Of a stretch of 58,576 nucleotides of DNA, positions 16,630 to 25,494 are shown piece after piece. Origin of the DNA: JACJYC01 sp964558465. Lineage in GTDB: Bacteria > Bacteroidota > Bacteroidia > Chitinophagales > Saprospiraceae. The notes beneath the pieces were generated by a model. The model was given only the letters and a program-made list of their open reading frames with translations, was not told where the DNA came from and did no database searches. The translations under genes and the position numbers were made by a program. The stretch lies in NCBI GenBank assembly GCA_964558465.1, contig CAZLEF010000042.1:1-58576 (forward strand), given 5' to 3'. Each line of letters starts with the position of its first letter. Within the stretch, counting starts at the first letter, position 1.

Positions 16630-19600
16630 TTACCGGCCCGGGGGCTCAGCCAGGTAAAAAACGGCCTCTGCGTCGTTCCTTGTCACCAGGATAGCCATGC
16701 CGTCTTTTACCCTGAACACGGCCGCGTCTCTGGCTTGCCCCGTGAGGTAAATCCCCGATTCTCCGGAGGAAAGGCTCCGGAATCCGCCTTTGCCGTCGCC
16801 CTTCAGGAATACACCCCGGCTTGAATCGTGCCGTCCGACTTCCGGTTTTAGCTCGTAAAAATTGCCGCCGAGCCAGATATCTTTTGCTCCGTCGCCGTCA
16901 AAATCTTCGGCAGCGATTGCGAATACCGGGGCGACCTGGGCTTCCCGGGGCAGGGCCTCGAGGCGGAAAATGCCGGGTTCGTTCCAGGCTATGGCGCTCT
17001 GGAGCCAGTTGGCACTGTACGGCACGGCATCCCTGCGTTGGGCCGGGTCAAACATAGTTTCGTAAGTCAGGTGTGCGTATTCTTCAAATTTCAGGGCCTT
17101 TTTTTTCAGGGAGGGTACCTGGGCGGTCATATCGAGTTTCCCGGCAAAGGGCCAGGGTTGGTCGTCGAGCGGGGGGTACCAGTTCACCACAAATTCGCTC
17201 TTGCCGTTTTGATCAAAATCCTTGACATACATCGTCAGGGGGCGTTCTGCAGAAGCCTTGAATTTGGTGTTGAGCCCCCAGTTCCCCAGGACCAGGTCAA
17301 GGTCGCCGTCGCCGTCGAGGTCGGCCGGTTCGATACAGGTCCACCAACCCGAAAAAGGGCTCTGGGTCTGTTTTTTCGAAAAGACAAAACGTCCGGTCTG
17401 ATTTTCGAAATGGAGCAAGGGCAGCCAGTCTCCTGCCAGGAGAATATCCTGATCGCCGTCGGCGTCGGTATCGGTAAAAAGGGCGTCGGTGATCATTCCG
17501 CAATCGCCGAGTTCCTGCGTTGTCACATCTACCCAGCGGCCCCGGCCTTCATTGAGGAGCAGGAAGCTGCGGGGTTTCAAACCATAATTGCCTGGTACTG
17601 CCCGGCTTCCGATGAAAAGGTCGGGGTCGCCGTCGAGGTCAATATCTCCGGTAACAATGCAGGAGAACATGCCCTGGGCCGGCGGCGCTTTTTCGGGAAT
17701 ATTTTTGAAATTCCCCTTGCCGTCATTGTCGTAGTAGCGGAGTTTGAAATGGTCAAAACCTTTGTGAAATTCGTTGCCCCCGGCGCCCAGCAAAAGGTCA
17801 TTGTCGCCGTCGCCGTCGGCGTCGAAGATGGCGCCGCAGGTGGTTTCCAGCGCCCGGTCTGCTTCCGGTTGCCAGTTGGGGACTTCCTGCCATGCGTCGT
17901 TTTTCCGGACAAACATTTTGTCGGCATCGCCGGCCGCCCCCCCGATCACGAAGTCTTCCAGCCCGTCGCCGTTGAGGTCTCCCCGGATGATCTTCGGGCC
18001 TTCCGTCGAGAGCATCCTCGGCAGCAGACGCTCGACGTCGAAGTCGTTGAAGCGGTTTTCCCTGTGGCGGGAATCGCCCCGGAGCAATCCGGCGGTAACC
18101 TCTCTGAACAGCGGTGCAGGTGTGGGATGCTCCGGCAAAAATATTTCCGTTGCGTCGGATTGTTTCAAAAGAAGGGTTTGGTCGGCAGCTATGTTTTGGA
18201 GCACTTGTTTGCGGTAGTCGGGCCAGATGATTTCCAGGCGCTCCACCTGGGTTGTTTTCCCAATGCCGAAGAGCAAACCCGGTTCCATGCTGCTTTGGAA
18301 ACCACGTTGCGGAAAGTGTTGCAAGACCTGTGTTTGACCGCCTGCCTTGATTTCAACCCTTGCTCCGACGCCAAACCGGTTTTTATCCTGGCCTTCAAAT
18401 TTTATCTTTAAAAAATGGATGTCCTCCCGCTCGCTGGTCTCATTCCGGTAGATGAAGCAGGGCATATTTACATTGTTCACCACGAGGTCGAGGTCGCCGT
18501 CGTTGTCAAGGTCGCCGTAAGCCGATCCGTTGGAGAAGCCGGGTTCGCCCAGGCCCAATTCTTTTGCCTGGTTCCGGAAGACGGGGATGGAAGATGGCGC
18601 GGTTCCTGATTGGTTGACAAAAGCATAGTTCGCCAGGGGATTGGAGGGGAGGAATTCGGCGAAGTCGCGCCAATCGAACTTGCCTTTTTCAGTCACGACC
18701 TTTTTTACCTCTTCCTTGTCGTTGATGAAATTGGTAAAATCGAGGTACATGATCTCCTTGTACAGGGCATTGGAGACAAAAATATCCTTCCAGCCGTTGT
18801 TGTCAAAGTCAAAAATAAGCGCGCCCCAACTCCAGTCGGTTGCCGAAACGCCGGAAAGGTTAGAGAGTTCCTGGAAACGGGCATTGCCGTCGTTGAGTTG
18901 AAGGCAGTTTTGCAGGATCTGGTAATGATAGTCGGCCCGGTACTTGAGGTCTTCGAGGTGATAGGGGTCAAAGACGGTCATGGCCTTCAGGCGGTAATTA
19001 TCCGCAGCGAGCATGTCGGTGCTGAACACGTCGCAGGCGCCGTCGTTGTTGAGGTCTGCCACATCGGCGCCCATGCTGGAGACGGAGCAAAGGGGTACGC
19101 GGGAAGTGAGTTCTTCCGAATAGACATTGGGGGCTTGGGGGGCGCCCTGATGGATATACAGGTAATCCCGTTCCCAAAAGTCATTGCTCACATAGATATC
19201 CGGCAGGAGGTCGCCGTTGAGGTCGCTGACGGAGACGCCGAGGCCGAAGCCGATGGCGCTGGAAAAGATGCCCGCTTCATCGGTTACATTTTTAAAATGA
19301 GCTCCATCATTTCTGAACAGTTTATCGCCGCCAAGGGAGTCCTTTTGCAGCCGGGTGCTTTTGAAGGGGTCAATTTTTTCCGGATTTTTGTACGAGTTAT
19401 TGAGGATGTAGGCGTCGAGATCGCCGTCTGTGTCGTAGTCAAAAAAAGAGGCGTGGGTGGTATAACCGCGGTCAGCGAGCCCGTACTCCTGGGCTTTTTC
19501 TGTGAAAGAGACGTGAGGGGCAACTGTTCCGTTGTTGATAAAAAGTTCATTTTCCTTATTGTCGCCCGCAACGTCGCCAGAGTTGCAAACGTAGATATCG

Positions 19601-19986
19601 AGCCAGCCGTCGCCATTAATGTCAACCATGGCGACGCCGGTACTCCAGCTTTTGGCGCCGGCCACGCCTGCCTGCGCGGTGATGTCCTCGAATTGCCAGT
19701 CGCCTTTATTGAGGTAGAGTTTGTTGGGTTGCATGTTGGCGGTGAGGTAGATGTCGGGCCATCCGTCGTTGTTCACGTCACCGATAGCGACCCCGCCGCC
19801 GTTGTAAAAATTCCGGTAGGTCAGCACATTGAATTGCTCGCCGTCCTCCACTTTGTTGATAAAATCAATACCTGTCCGGGCGGGGGGCATTTTGGTAAAA
19901 AGCGCAGGTTCGACGGGGTTTCCGGAAGGGTTGCAACCCGTCAGGAAAATTGCCAGAAAGAACGGCAACGGTAAGTTTTTCGCCAT
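16630..19986 (-). CDS. FG-GAP/VCBS-repeat lipoprotein with ASPIC/UnbV domain
   Basis: About 1118 residues from the ATG at 19986, which gives a clean lipoprotein signal ending LTGC; the frame extends upstream to 20073 but that part is artefactual. It is built of many FG-GAP repeats, each with a calcium-type loop such as DVNNDGWPD or DLDGDGDLD, arranged as two propellers, with an ASPIC/UnbV domain around residues 525-615. Such large lipoproteins often follow SusC/SusD pairs in Saprospiria and Cytophagia and probably sit on the cell surface, binding glycans. Here it occupies the place of SusE/SusF. Expression may drop relative to susCD because of the hairpins at 20011-20129. Confidence 0.9.
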   Translation of the reverse strand: MAKNLPLPFFLAIFLTGCNPSGNPVEPALFTKMPPARTGIDFINKVEDGEQFNVLTYRNFYNGGGVAIGDVNNDGWPDIYLTANMQPNKLYLNKGDWQFEDITAQAGVAGAKSWSTGVAMVDINGDGWLDIYVCNSGDVAGDNKENELFINNGTVAPHVSFTEKAQEYGLADRGYTTHASFFDYDTDGDLDAYILNNSYKNPEKIDPFKSTRLQKDSLGGDKLFRNDGAHFKNVTDEAGIFSSAIGFGLGVSVSDLNGDLLPDIYVSNDFWERDYLYIHQGAPQAPNVYSEELTSRVPLCSVSSMGADVADLNNDGACDVFSTDMLAADNYRLKAMTVFDPYHLEDLKYRADYHYQILQNCLQLNDGNARFQELSNLSGVSATDWSWGALIFDFDNNGWKDIFVSNALYKEIMYLDFTNFINDKEEVKKVVTEKGKFDWRDFAEFLPSNPLANYAFVNQSGTAPSSIPVFRNQAKELGLGEPGFSNGSAYGDLDNDGDLDLVVNNVNMPCFIYRNETSEREDIHFLKIKFEGQDKNRFGVGARVEIKAGGQTQVLQHFPQRGFQSSMEPGLLFGIGKTTQVERLEIIWPDYRKQVLQNIAADQTLLLKQSDATEIFLPEHPTPAPLFREVTAGLLRGDSRHRENRFNDFDVERLLPRMLSTEGPKIIRGDLNGDGLEDFVIGGAAGDADKMFVRKNDAWQEVPNWQPEADRALETTCGAIFDADGDGDNDLLLGAGGNEFHKGFDHFKLRYYDNDGKGNFKNIPEKAPPAQGMFSCIVTGDIDLDGDPDLFIGSRAVPGNYGLKPRSFLLLNEGRGRWVDVTTQELGDCGMITDALFTDTDADGDQDILLAGDWLPLLHFENQTGRFVFSKKQTQSPFSGWWTCIEPADLDGDGDLDLVLGNWGLNTKFKASAERPLTMYVKDFDQNGKSEFVVNWYPPLDDQPWPFAGKLDMTAQVPSLKKKALKFEEYAHLTYETMFDPAQRRDAVPYSANWLQSAIAWNEPGIFRLEALPREAQVAPVFAIAAEDFDGDGAKDIWLGGNFYELKPEVGRHDSSRGVFLKGDGKGGFRSLSSGESGIYLTGQARDAAVFRVKDGMAILVTRNDAEAVFYLAEPPGR

Positions 19987-20010
19987 AAAGCCCCGATTAA
20001 GGATAGAAAG

Positions 20011-20129
20011 AAGAGAAAGAAGAGGAAGTTCAAGAACTTCCTCTTCCTCTCTTCTGAATTTACACTCGAACATTTGACAGTTTTGATCAGGGTTGATAAA
20101 GCTGGCCGAACCAGGACCTGATCAACCCT
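20011..20129. promoter_or_regulatory. Two hairpins between susD and the FG-GAP gene
   Basis: Two inverted repeats lie in the 156-bp gap: arms 20089-20097 and 20121-20129 (AGGGTTGAT/ATCAACCCT) just after the susD stop, and a long purine/pyrimidine arm pair 20011-20031 with 20034-20053 just before the next start. They could stabilise the susCD mRNA or partly terminate it. Confidence 0.5.
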
Positions 20130-20142
20130 TCCAAATCTGGTT

Positions 20143-21834
20143 TCAATATCCCGAATTTTGCTGCAACTGCGGTACGCCGCCTACCTTGCTCAGTTCAATT
20201 TGCACGGAAGGAAGCGGATAAAGCATGTGGCGGTCCTCAAAGCCGCCGGAAGCTTCCAGGTAAGTGCGTTTGGTTTTTTCAACGGCGAGGTACTCGTTGT
20301 TGATATAATCCTTGGCGATTCCCCAACGCCGGAGATCGAAGAAACGGTGTCCTTCCAGCGCCAGTTCGAGTTTACGTTCAAAACGCACAGCGTCGCGGGC
20401 TGCAGCCTGGTTCGTCCAGGCGGTATTATAGGTTCCGACTTCATAATTGGCCCAGGTGATGCCGGGGTTGTCGATGTCCGAAGTTGCGTTGCCGTCGGGG
20501 CCCTGTGCGCAGCCGCCGGCCCGAGCGCGGATCATGTTCACCAATTCCCTGGCCCTTTCGAGGTTGTTCAATTCCACCTCGCATTCGGCAAGCATCAGCA
20601 GGACGTCGGCGTACCGGATGATGGGTACGTTAATGGTGCTGAGTTGCTGGTTGCTCCAACTGCTGGCCGCGTTTTCGCCCGGGTCGTGGATAAACTTCTT
20701 GGCGCTGTACGGGCCGGCCCATGCCCTGGCGCGGATCCAGGAAGGCGAATGGTTGCCGTAAGTGAGGAAGGGCACGTCGTCGCGGCCGACCGTCCAGTCC
20801 AGGCGGGGGTCAACCGGGTCGGCGGCCGTCACATCGGCGGCATTATAGCCGGAGATCATCGGCAAGCCGTTGGCGTCCACTTTATGGGAGTTGACCAGGT
20901 TTTGGGATGGCTGGTGGAAACCGCAGCAGGAGAAGGTTCCGCCGCCGTTGGGGTACCTGAGGCGGTCGGCAAAGTTGCCGTTTTGCCCTTCGGAAGTCCC
21001 GTCGTTGACGGAAGCCTGGATGGAGAAGATCATCTCCGATCCGTTTTCCATTTCCTGGGTAAAGACATCGTGTAAACAGGGTAACAGAGCGTACTTGCCG
21101 CTGTTGACCACCGCATCGAACTGCGTTTTAGCTTCCGAATATTTTCCGGTGTACAACAGCGCTTTACCGAGGTAAGCCCGGGCGGCGCCCTTGGTGGCTC
21201 TGCCAACGGCCGCCTGGGTTTCAGGCAGGTTGTCTATGGCATACTGGAAGTCTTCCAGAATACGCGGAGTAATGTCCTCGTTATTGGGCTTGCGGAAATC
21301 TTCGTCCGCCTCCGTATAATAAGGCACATTTTTCCAGATTTTCCAGGCGTCAAAATGGTAGTGCGCGCGCAGGAAGCGGGCTTCGCCCTCTATTCTTTCC
21401 TGCTCCTCGATGTTTTCCGATTTTTTCATCAGCTTGATCGTGGCATTGGAACGGGCAATGCCTTCGTATAATGCCCTGAATTTCACGTTGAAGTAAACGT
21501 TGCCGGGCGCCCATTGGAAGAGTTCGACCTGCTGGACTTCCAACTGGTCGCCGGGTTCGGAACCTTTGTAGGCCTCGTCAGAAGGGACGCTGCCCCAGAT
21601 CCAGTTGCTGCCTGCGCCCCCCCAGGGTGGGCTGAAAGTTCCCCAGTCGTCATTCCAGCCGTCGAGCATCGAGTAGGCGGAAATGAGGGAGGCCTCCACG
21701 CCTTTCTGGTTGCCGAGGGTGCCTTCATCGAGCGATGATTGGGGAGGAGCGCTGAGGAAGTCTTCGCTGCAAGCGAAGAAAATCCCCCCTGAAAGTACCA
21801 ATCCGTATAAACCGAATTTGATCTTTTTCATCAT
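20143..21834 (-). CDS. RagB/SusD-family glycan-binding lipoprotein
   Basis: A 563-residue SusD homologue with lipobox GGIFFACSEDFL and the usual start LSAPPQSSLDEG. The helical TPR-like core (RFLRAHYHFDAWKIW, EDFQYAIDNLP, ARAYLGKALLYTGKY) and the C-terminal family end (FERKLELALEGHRFFDLRRWG) are all present. It caps the SusC channel at 21855 and captures oligosaccharides, here probably xylo-oligosaccharides because of the downstream genes. It starts 20 bp after susC, so the pair is cotranscribed. Confidence 0.96.
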   Translation of the reverse strand: MMKKIKFGLYGLVLSGGIFFACSEDFLSAPPQSSLDEGTLGNQKGVEASLISAYSMLDGWNDDWGTFSPPWGGAGSNWIWGSVPSDEAYKGSEPGDQLEVQQVELFQWAPGNVYFNVKFRALYEGIARSNATIKLMKKSENIEEQERIEGEARFLRAHYHFDAWKIWKNVPYYTEADEDFRKPNNEDITPRILEDFQYAIDNLPETQAAVGRATKGAARAYLGKALLYTGKYSEAKTQFDAVVNSGKYALLPCLHDVFTQEMENGSEMIFSIQASVNDGTSEGQNGNFADRLRYPNGGGTFSCCGFHQPSQNLVNSHKVDANGLPMISGYNAADVTAADPVDPRLDWTVGRDDVPFLTYGNHSPSWIRARAWAGPYSAKKFIHDPGENAASSWSNQQLSTINVPIIRYADVLLMLAECEVELNNLERARELVNMIRARAGGCAQGPDGNATSDIDNPGITWANYEVGTYNTAWTNQAAARDAVRFERKLELALEGHRFFDLRRWGIAKDYINNEYLAVEKTKRTYLEASGGFEDRHMLYPLPSVQIELSKVGGVPQLQQNSGY

Positions 21835-21854
21835 TTTTTGATTTAAAATTTAGA

Positions 21855-24800
21855 TTAAAAAGCTGCATTTACCCCTACCATCCAGATTTTGTTGGCCGGG
21901 TAGTTGCCAAAATCGAAACCGTTCCACTGGTCGGCATTGATGCCGTCCTGTACGCCGAAATTCGAAGGCGCAGGGTCGAGACCGGTATACCCGGTAATGG
22001 TAAACACGTTCTGCGCCTGAATGTACACCCTTAAGCTGCTGAAGACGTTGCCAATTTTCGGGAAGGTGTAGCCCGCCGAAAGGGTCTTCAGACGCAGGTA
22101 GGAAGCGTCTTCTACGTAAAATGAACTGGGCACCTGGCTAAAAGTGTCGTCAATGTCCAGTTTGGGAATGTTCCCGTCCGGGTTGGAGGCGCTCCAGGAA
22201 TCCGTCAGCACTTCTTTCCGTACGTTGGAGTTGAACAGGCCAAAGGTATCAAAAACCCGGTTGTAATTGAAAACCTGATTGCCGACCGAGCCAAAAAAGA
22301 AGGCAGTAAAGTCAAAATTCCTGAAATTGAAGCCAAGGTTAAAGCCCGCCACAAAGTCGGGGTGCGGGTCGCCGATAACCCCCTTGTCGGCGTCGTTGAT
22401 GATGCCGTCCGGCAAGCCGGTCAATTTGCCTTCATCGTCAAAACTGTCGATGTCTTTGAACCGTATGCGACCTACTTCGGCGCCGTCCTGGGTGGCGTGT
22501 GCGTCAACTTCTGCCTGGGAGCGGAAAAGGCCGTCGGCGGTGAGGCCGTAGAACGAAGAAATGGAAGATCCCAACTGGTTGGTAGAGACCAGGCCGATCC
22601 TGGAGTCAAAACCACTGGAGAAGAAGGAAGTGGAACTGCCGTCGATGGAGATGATTTCGTTCCTGTAAAGGGAGAAGGTCAAGCCAAGATCGAGGCTCAT
22701 GTCGGCGTTCAATCTTTCTTTAAAGTCGATGCCAATGTCCACGCCCCTGTTTTCCATCTCGCCGATGTTCACAAATGCCGGAGCGGCGGTGCCGGCCGTA
22801 CCGGGCAGCGCAGCCGGGAAAAGCAGGCCGTCGACAGTGCGTTTATAGATATCCAGCACAAAATTGAACTTGCCTTCCAGGACGGAAAGATCCAGACCGA
22901 TGTTGGTAGAAACGTTCTCTTCCCATTTTGTTTTGGCGTTGCCCCGGTTGGTCAGGGTGTAACCGGTAGTGACGCTGGTCTGCTGGCCGTTGATATCGTA
23001 AAAAGTGGAGGAAGGACCTCCGCCGAAACGGTCGAAAGCATTGCCGCCGGGCACCCTTTGGTTGCCGGTGACGCCCCATCCGAAGCGGAGTTTGAGGTCG
23101 CTGATCCAGTCAATGCTTTGCATGAAGGGTTCGCTGCTGACCCGCCAACCCAGACTGACGGCAGGGAACACCCCAAATTTTTCATCCCCGAAATTGGAAG
23201 AACCGTCCCGGCGAATGGTGGCCGACAGGATGTATTTGTCGTTGAAGGTATAATCCAGTTTACCGAAAGCGGAAGCCAAAGACGCCGTGGAACCGCCGCT
23301 GAAAACGACCCTTGAGCCTGGGTCGGCGAGACCGGTGTTGAGGTACCAGCCGTTCGGGTCGACGGAAAAATAGTTGGCGAGGCTGCCGCCGATATTGCGG
23401 TACCGGCCCTTGATGGCTTCATAACCTACCATAAGACCAACTTTGTGCGAGCTGCCAAAAGTCTTGTTAAAGTTCAAGGTATTGGTCCACGTCCAGGTCA
23501 GGCCGTTGCTCCAGTTTTCATTCCAGCCGTTGGAGGAATTAAATTCCCGGTTCTCGAAGTTCGGGAAGTTGAAGCCGCCGGTTTGGTTGTTGTAAAAATC
23601 AATCCCGTAGCTGGTGCGGGCCTTGAGGCCGTCGATCAAGGTAACCTCTGCGTAAGCATTGCCCAGCACCCTGTAGAAGACGCCTTCATTGTCCTTGGCC
23701 CTCGTCAGGGCTGCGATCGGGTTGCTGCCGTTGCTCATGCCGGGGGCTTTGTCGCCGGCGAAGTTTCCACCCACGTCATAAAGGGGGGTCAGCGGGTTCA
23801 TCAGCGTCACCCAGGTCATCACGCCCTGTTCGTCCTGGTTACCGCCGCTGACACCGTCATTGCCGACGGAATTGATCCTGGAGAGGGAGAGGTTTTCGCC
23901 TACGACGATGCGCTTGCCGACGTTGAATTCCGTATTGGCCCGCAACGAGATGCGCTTGAAATAGTTGTTCAGCATCGCGCCCTTGTTGTCGGTATAGCTG
24001 GTGGAGAAGAAATAACGCCCGTAGTCATTTCCTCCGGAGATGCCAAGGTTGTGCTCGGTCAAAACGGCGGGAGCGAACACTTCGTCGAACCAGTTGGTGC
24101 CGTTTGGATTAGCCCGCACGATGATATTGCCCGGATAGGCGTAATCTTCTTCCTTGGCCGTATTGCCGGCGGGGAAAGTATAGGTCGGCAAAATGCCCCG
24201 CCCGAGCCCGTAGGGGTTGGAGGGGTCGACGACCTTGCCGGCGTTTTCGTACTTGGACCAGATATAATCAGAGTAATCCTGCGGATTCGTGATCATGTAA
24301 TCCAGATTATTGATCGGCGACTGAATGCCGACGTAGGCATCGTAGTTTACCTTCGTTTTGCCGGCCTTACCCTTTTTGGTGGTCACGATAATGACGCCGT
24401 TGTTGGCCCTGGAACCATAGATGGAGGCGGCAGAAGCGTCTTTCAGCACCTGGATGCTCTCGATGTCGTTGGAGTTGAAACCTGTGCCGTAAGAGTCCTC
24501 CACCGGTACGCCGTCTATGACGTAGAGCGGGTCGTTGTTCTGGAAGGAACTGATCCCCCTGATGCGAATAACGGCCCCTTCGCCCGGCTCGCCGGAGGTG
24601 GAAACCGTTACACCGGCCGCCCGGCCTTCCAGTTTCTGAATAAAACTGGTCGTGGCTACTTTGTTCAGATCGGTTGCATCTACGACCGCAACGGCCCCCG
24701 TGATGTCTCGCTTACGCTGAGTGGAGTAACCCGTGACGATCACCTCGCTCAATGTTTCCGCACTTGGTTCCATTGCCAGGTCGATCCGGTTACTTTCGCC

Positions 24801-25094
24801 AACTACAATTGACATCATGGTGTAGCCAGTGAATGAAAATTGAAGGGTTGCCCCCTTATCCGCCCGCAGTTCGTACCTGCCATCCACATCCGTCACGGTA
24901 CCGTTGGTCGTACCCAAAACGAGGATGCTGACGCCAGGCAAACTCACCCCGGTCTCATCTGTTACCGTTCCGCTGACGACCATGCTCTGAGCAAAACTAC
25001 TTGAAGCAAACACCAGCAGAAAGAGGAATGATAAACCTGCCGGTTTGAGCAGGTCAAACATTCCTCCCGGTTTAAATAAAAGTTTACATTTCAT
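21855..25094 (-). CDS. SusC/RagA-family TonB-linked outer membrane transporter
   Basis: A 1079-residue TonB-dependent importer. After the signal peptide (ends ...SSSFAQ) comes a CarboxypepD_reg-like domain (GTVTDETGVSLPGVSILVLG, ~residues 40-125), a plug domain with the SusC signature (FIQKLEGRAAGVTV, IRIRGISSF, DPLYVIDGVP, DIESIQVLKDASAASIYGSR) and a 22-strand barrel ending in a C-terminal Phe. It imports oligosaccharides bound by the SusD partner. It is the first structural gene of the xylose operon; a 400-bp leader with inverted repeats separates it from the regulator gene upstream on the same strand. Confidence 0.97.
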   Translation of the reverse strand: MKCKLLFKPGGMFDLLKPAGLSFLFLLVFASSSFAQSMVVSGTVTDETGVSLPGVSILVLGTTNGTVTDVDGRYELRADKGATLQFSFTGYTMMSIVVGESNRIDLAMEPSAETLSEVIVTGYSTQRKRDITGAVAVVDATDLNKVATTSFIQKLEGRAAGVTVSTSGEPGEGAVIRIRGISSFQNNDPLYVIDGVPVEDSYGTGFNSNDIESIQVLKDASAASIYGSRANNGVIIVTTKKGKAGKTKVNYDAYVGIQSPINNLDYMITNPQDYSDYIWSKYENAGKVVDPSNPYGLGRGILPTYTFPAGNTAKEEDYAYPGNIIVRANPNGTNWFDEVFAPAVLTEHNLGISGGNDYGRYFFSTSYTDNKGAMLNNYFKRISLRANTEFNVGKRIVVGENLSLSRINSVGNDGVSGGNQDEQGVMTWVTLMNPLTPLYDVGGNFAGDKAPGMSNGSNPIAALTRAKDNEGVFYRVLGNAYAEVTLIDGLKARTSYGIDFYNNQTGGFNFPNFENREFNSSNGWNENWSNGLTWTWTNTLNFNKTFGSSHKVGLMVGYEAIKGRYRNIGGSLANYFSVDPNGWYLNTGLADPGSRVVFSGGSTASLASAFGKLDYTFNDKYILSATIRRDGSSNFGDEKFGVFPAVSLGWRVSSEPFMQSIDWISDLKLRFGWGVTGNQRVPGGNAFDRFGGGPSSTFYDINGQQTSVTTGYTLTNRGNAKTKWEENVSTNIGLDLSVLEGKFNFVLDIYKRTVDGLLFPAALPGTAGTAAPAFVNIGEMENRGVDIGIDFKERLNADMSLDLGLTFSLYRNEIISIDGSSTSFFSSGFDSRIGLVSTNQLGSSISSFYGLTADGLFRSQAEVDAHATQDGAEVGRIRFKDIDSFDDEGKLTGLPDGIINDADKGVIGDPHPDFVAGFNLGFNFRNFDFTAFFFGSVGNQVFNYNRVFDTFGLFNSNVRKEVLTDSWSASNPDGNIPKLDIDDTFSQVPSSFYVEDASYLRLKTLSAGYTFPKIGNVFSSLRVYIQAQNVFTITGYTGLDPAPSNFGVQDGINADQWNGFDFGNYPANKIWMVGVNAAF

Positions 25095-25494
25095 ACCATA
25101 AGTGATTAGTGTTTAAAAAATTGAATTGCACTCGCTTCCGGCGTTTGCCTTCAGGGAGGCGCCTTTTTTTGGTGAGCGTAAGTTGATTTTATCATGATGG
25201 CTGGTTTTTACCATTGTGAAAATTGCCCCAGCCCAAGGAGACTGAGGCAATTGGTTATTATGAAACGATTTGTTATTTCTGAGAACGAGTTCGCGGGGTT
25301 GCCCGGCAGCGCAGAAATGTTGTAATGCAATTGCAAAACTTTATTTTGACTACAATCGGTTGTTAAAGATTAAAAACGCTATTGAATCTTAATTTATCAG
25401 AACAAAATAAGGTATTTTAAATGGATTGGCAAAAAAACGACTTACTGCAAGTATTCGCCAGCAGAAAAAAAAACTACGTCATAGGTACGTCAGC
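25095..25494 (-). promoter_or_regulatory. susC upstream region with inverted repeats
   Basis: A 400-bp non-coding AT-rich stretch between the regulator stop and susC. It contains an 11-bp stem with one mismatch (25221-25231 with 25242-25252, AATTGCCCCAG/CTGAGGCAATT), a perfect 10-bp palindrome TGCAATTGCA at 25326-25335, and a GC hairpin followed by T7 on the plus strand (25140-25170) which in the susC mRNA would be a leader hairpin. The first two are candidate operators for the kinase-HTH regulator. No clear TAnnTTTG promoter box was found on the minus strand. Confidence 0.4.

Noticed and set aside
17038..19974. Long plus-strand ORFs of 457 and 454 codons opposite the FG-GAP gene (and similar ones at 23445-24812, 47362-48993 and 56931-58355)
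   Set aside because: They lie opposite clearly coding genes with high third-position GC and show no domain, start or codon signal of their own; they are antisense shadows.
25140..25170. Rho-independent terminator on the plus strand before susC
   Set aside because: There is no plus-strand gene ending here; I keep it only as a possible leader hairpin of susC.
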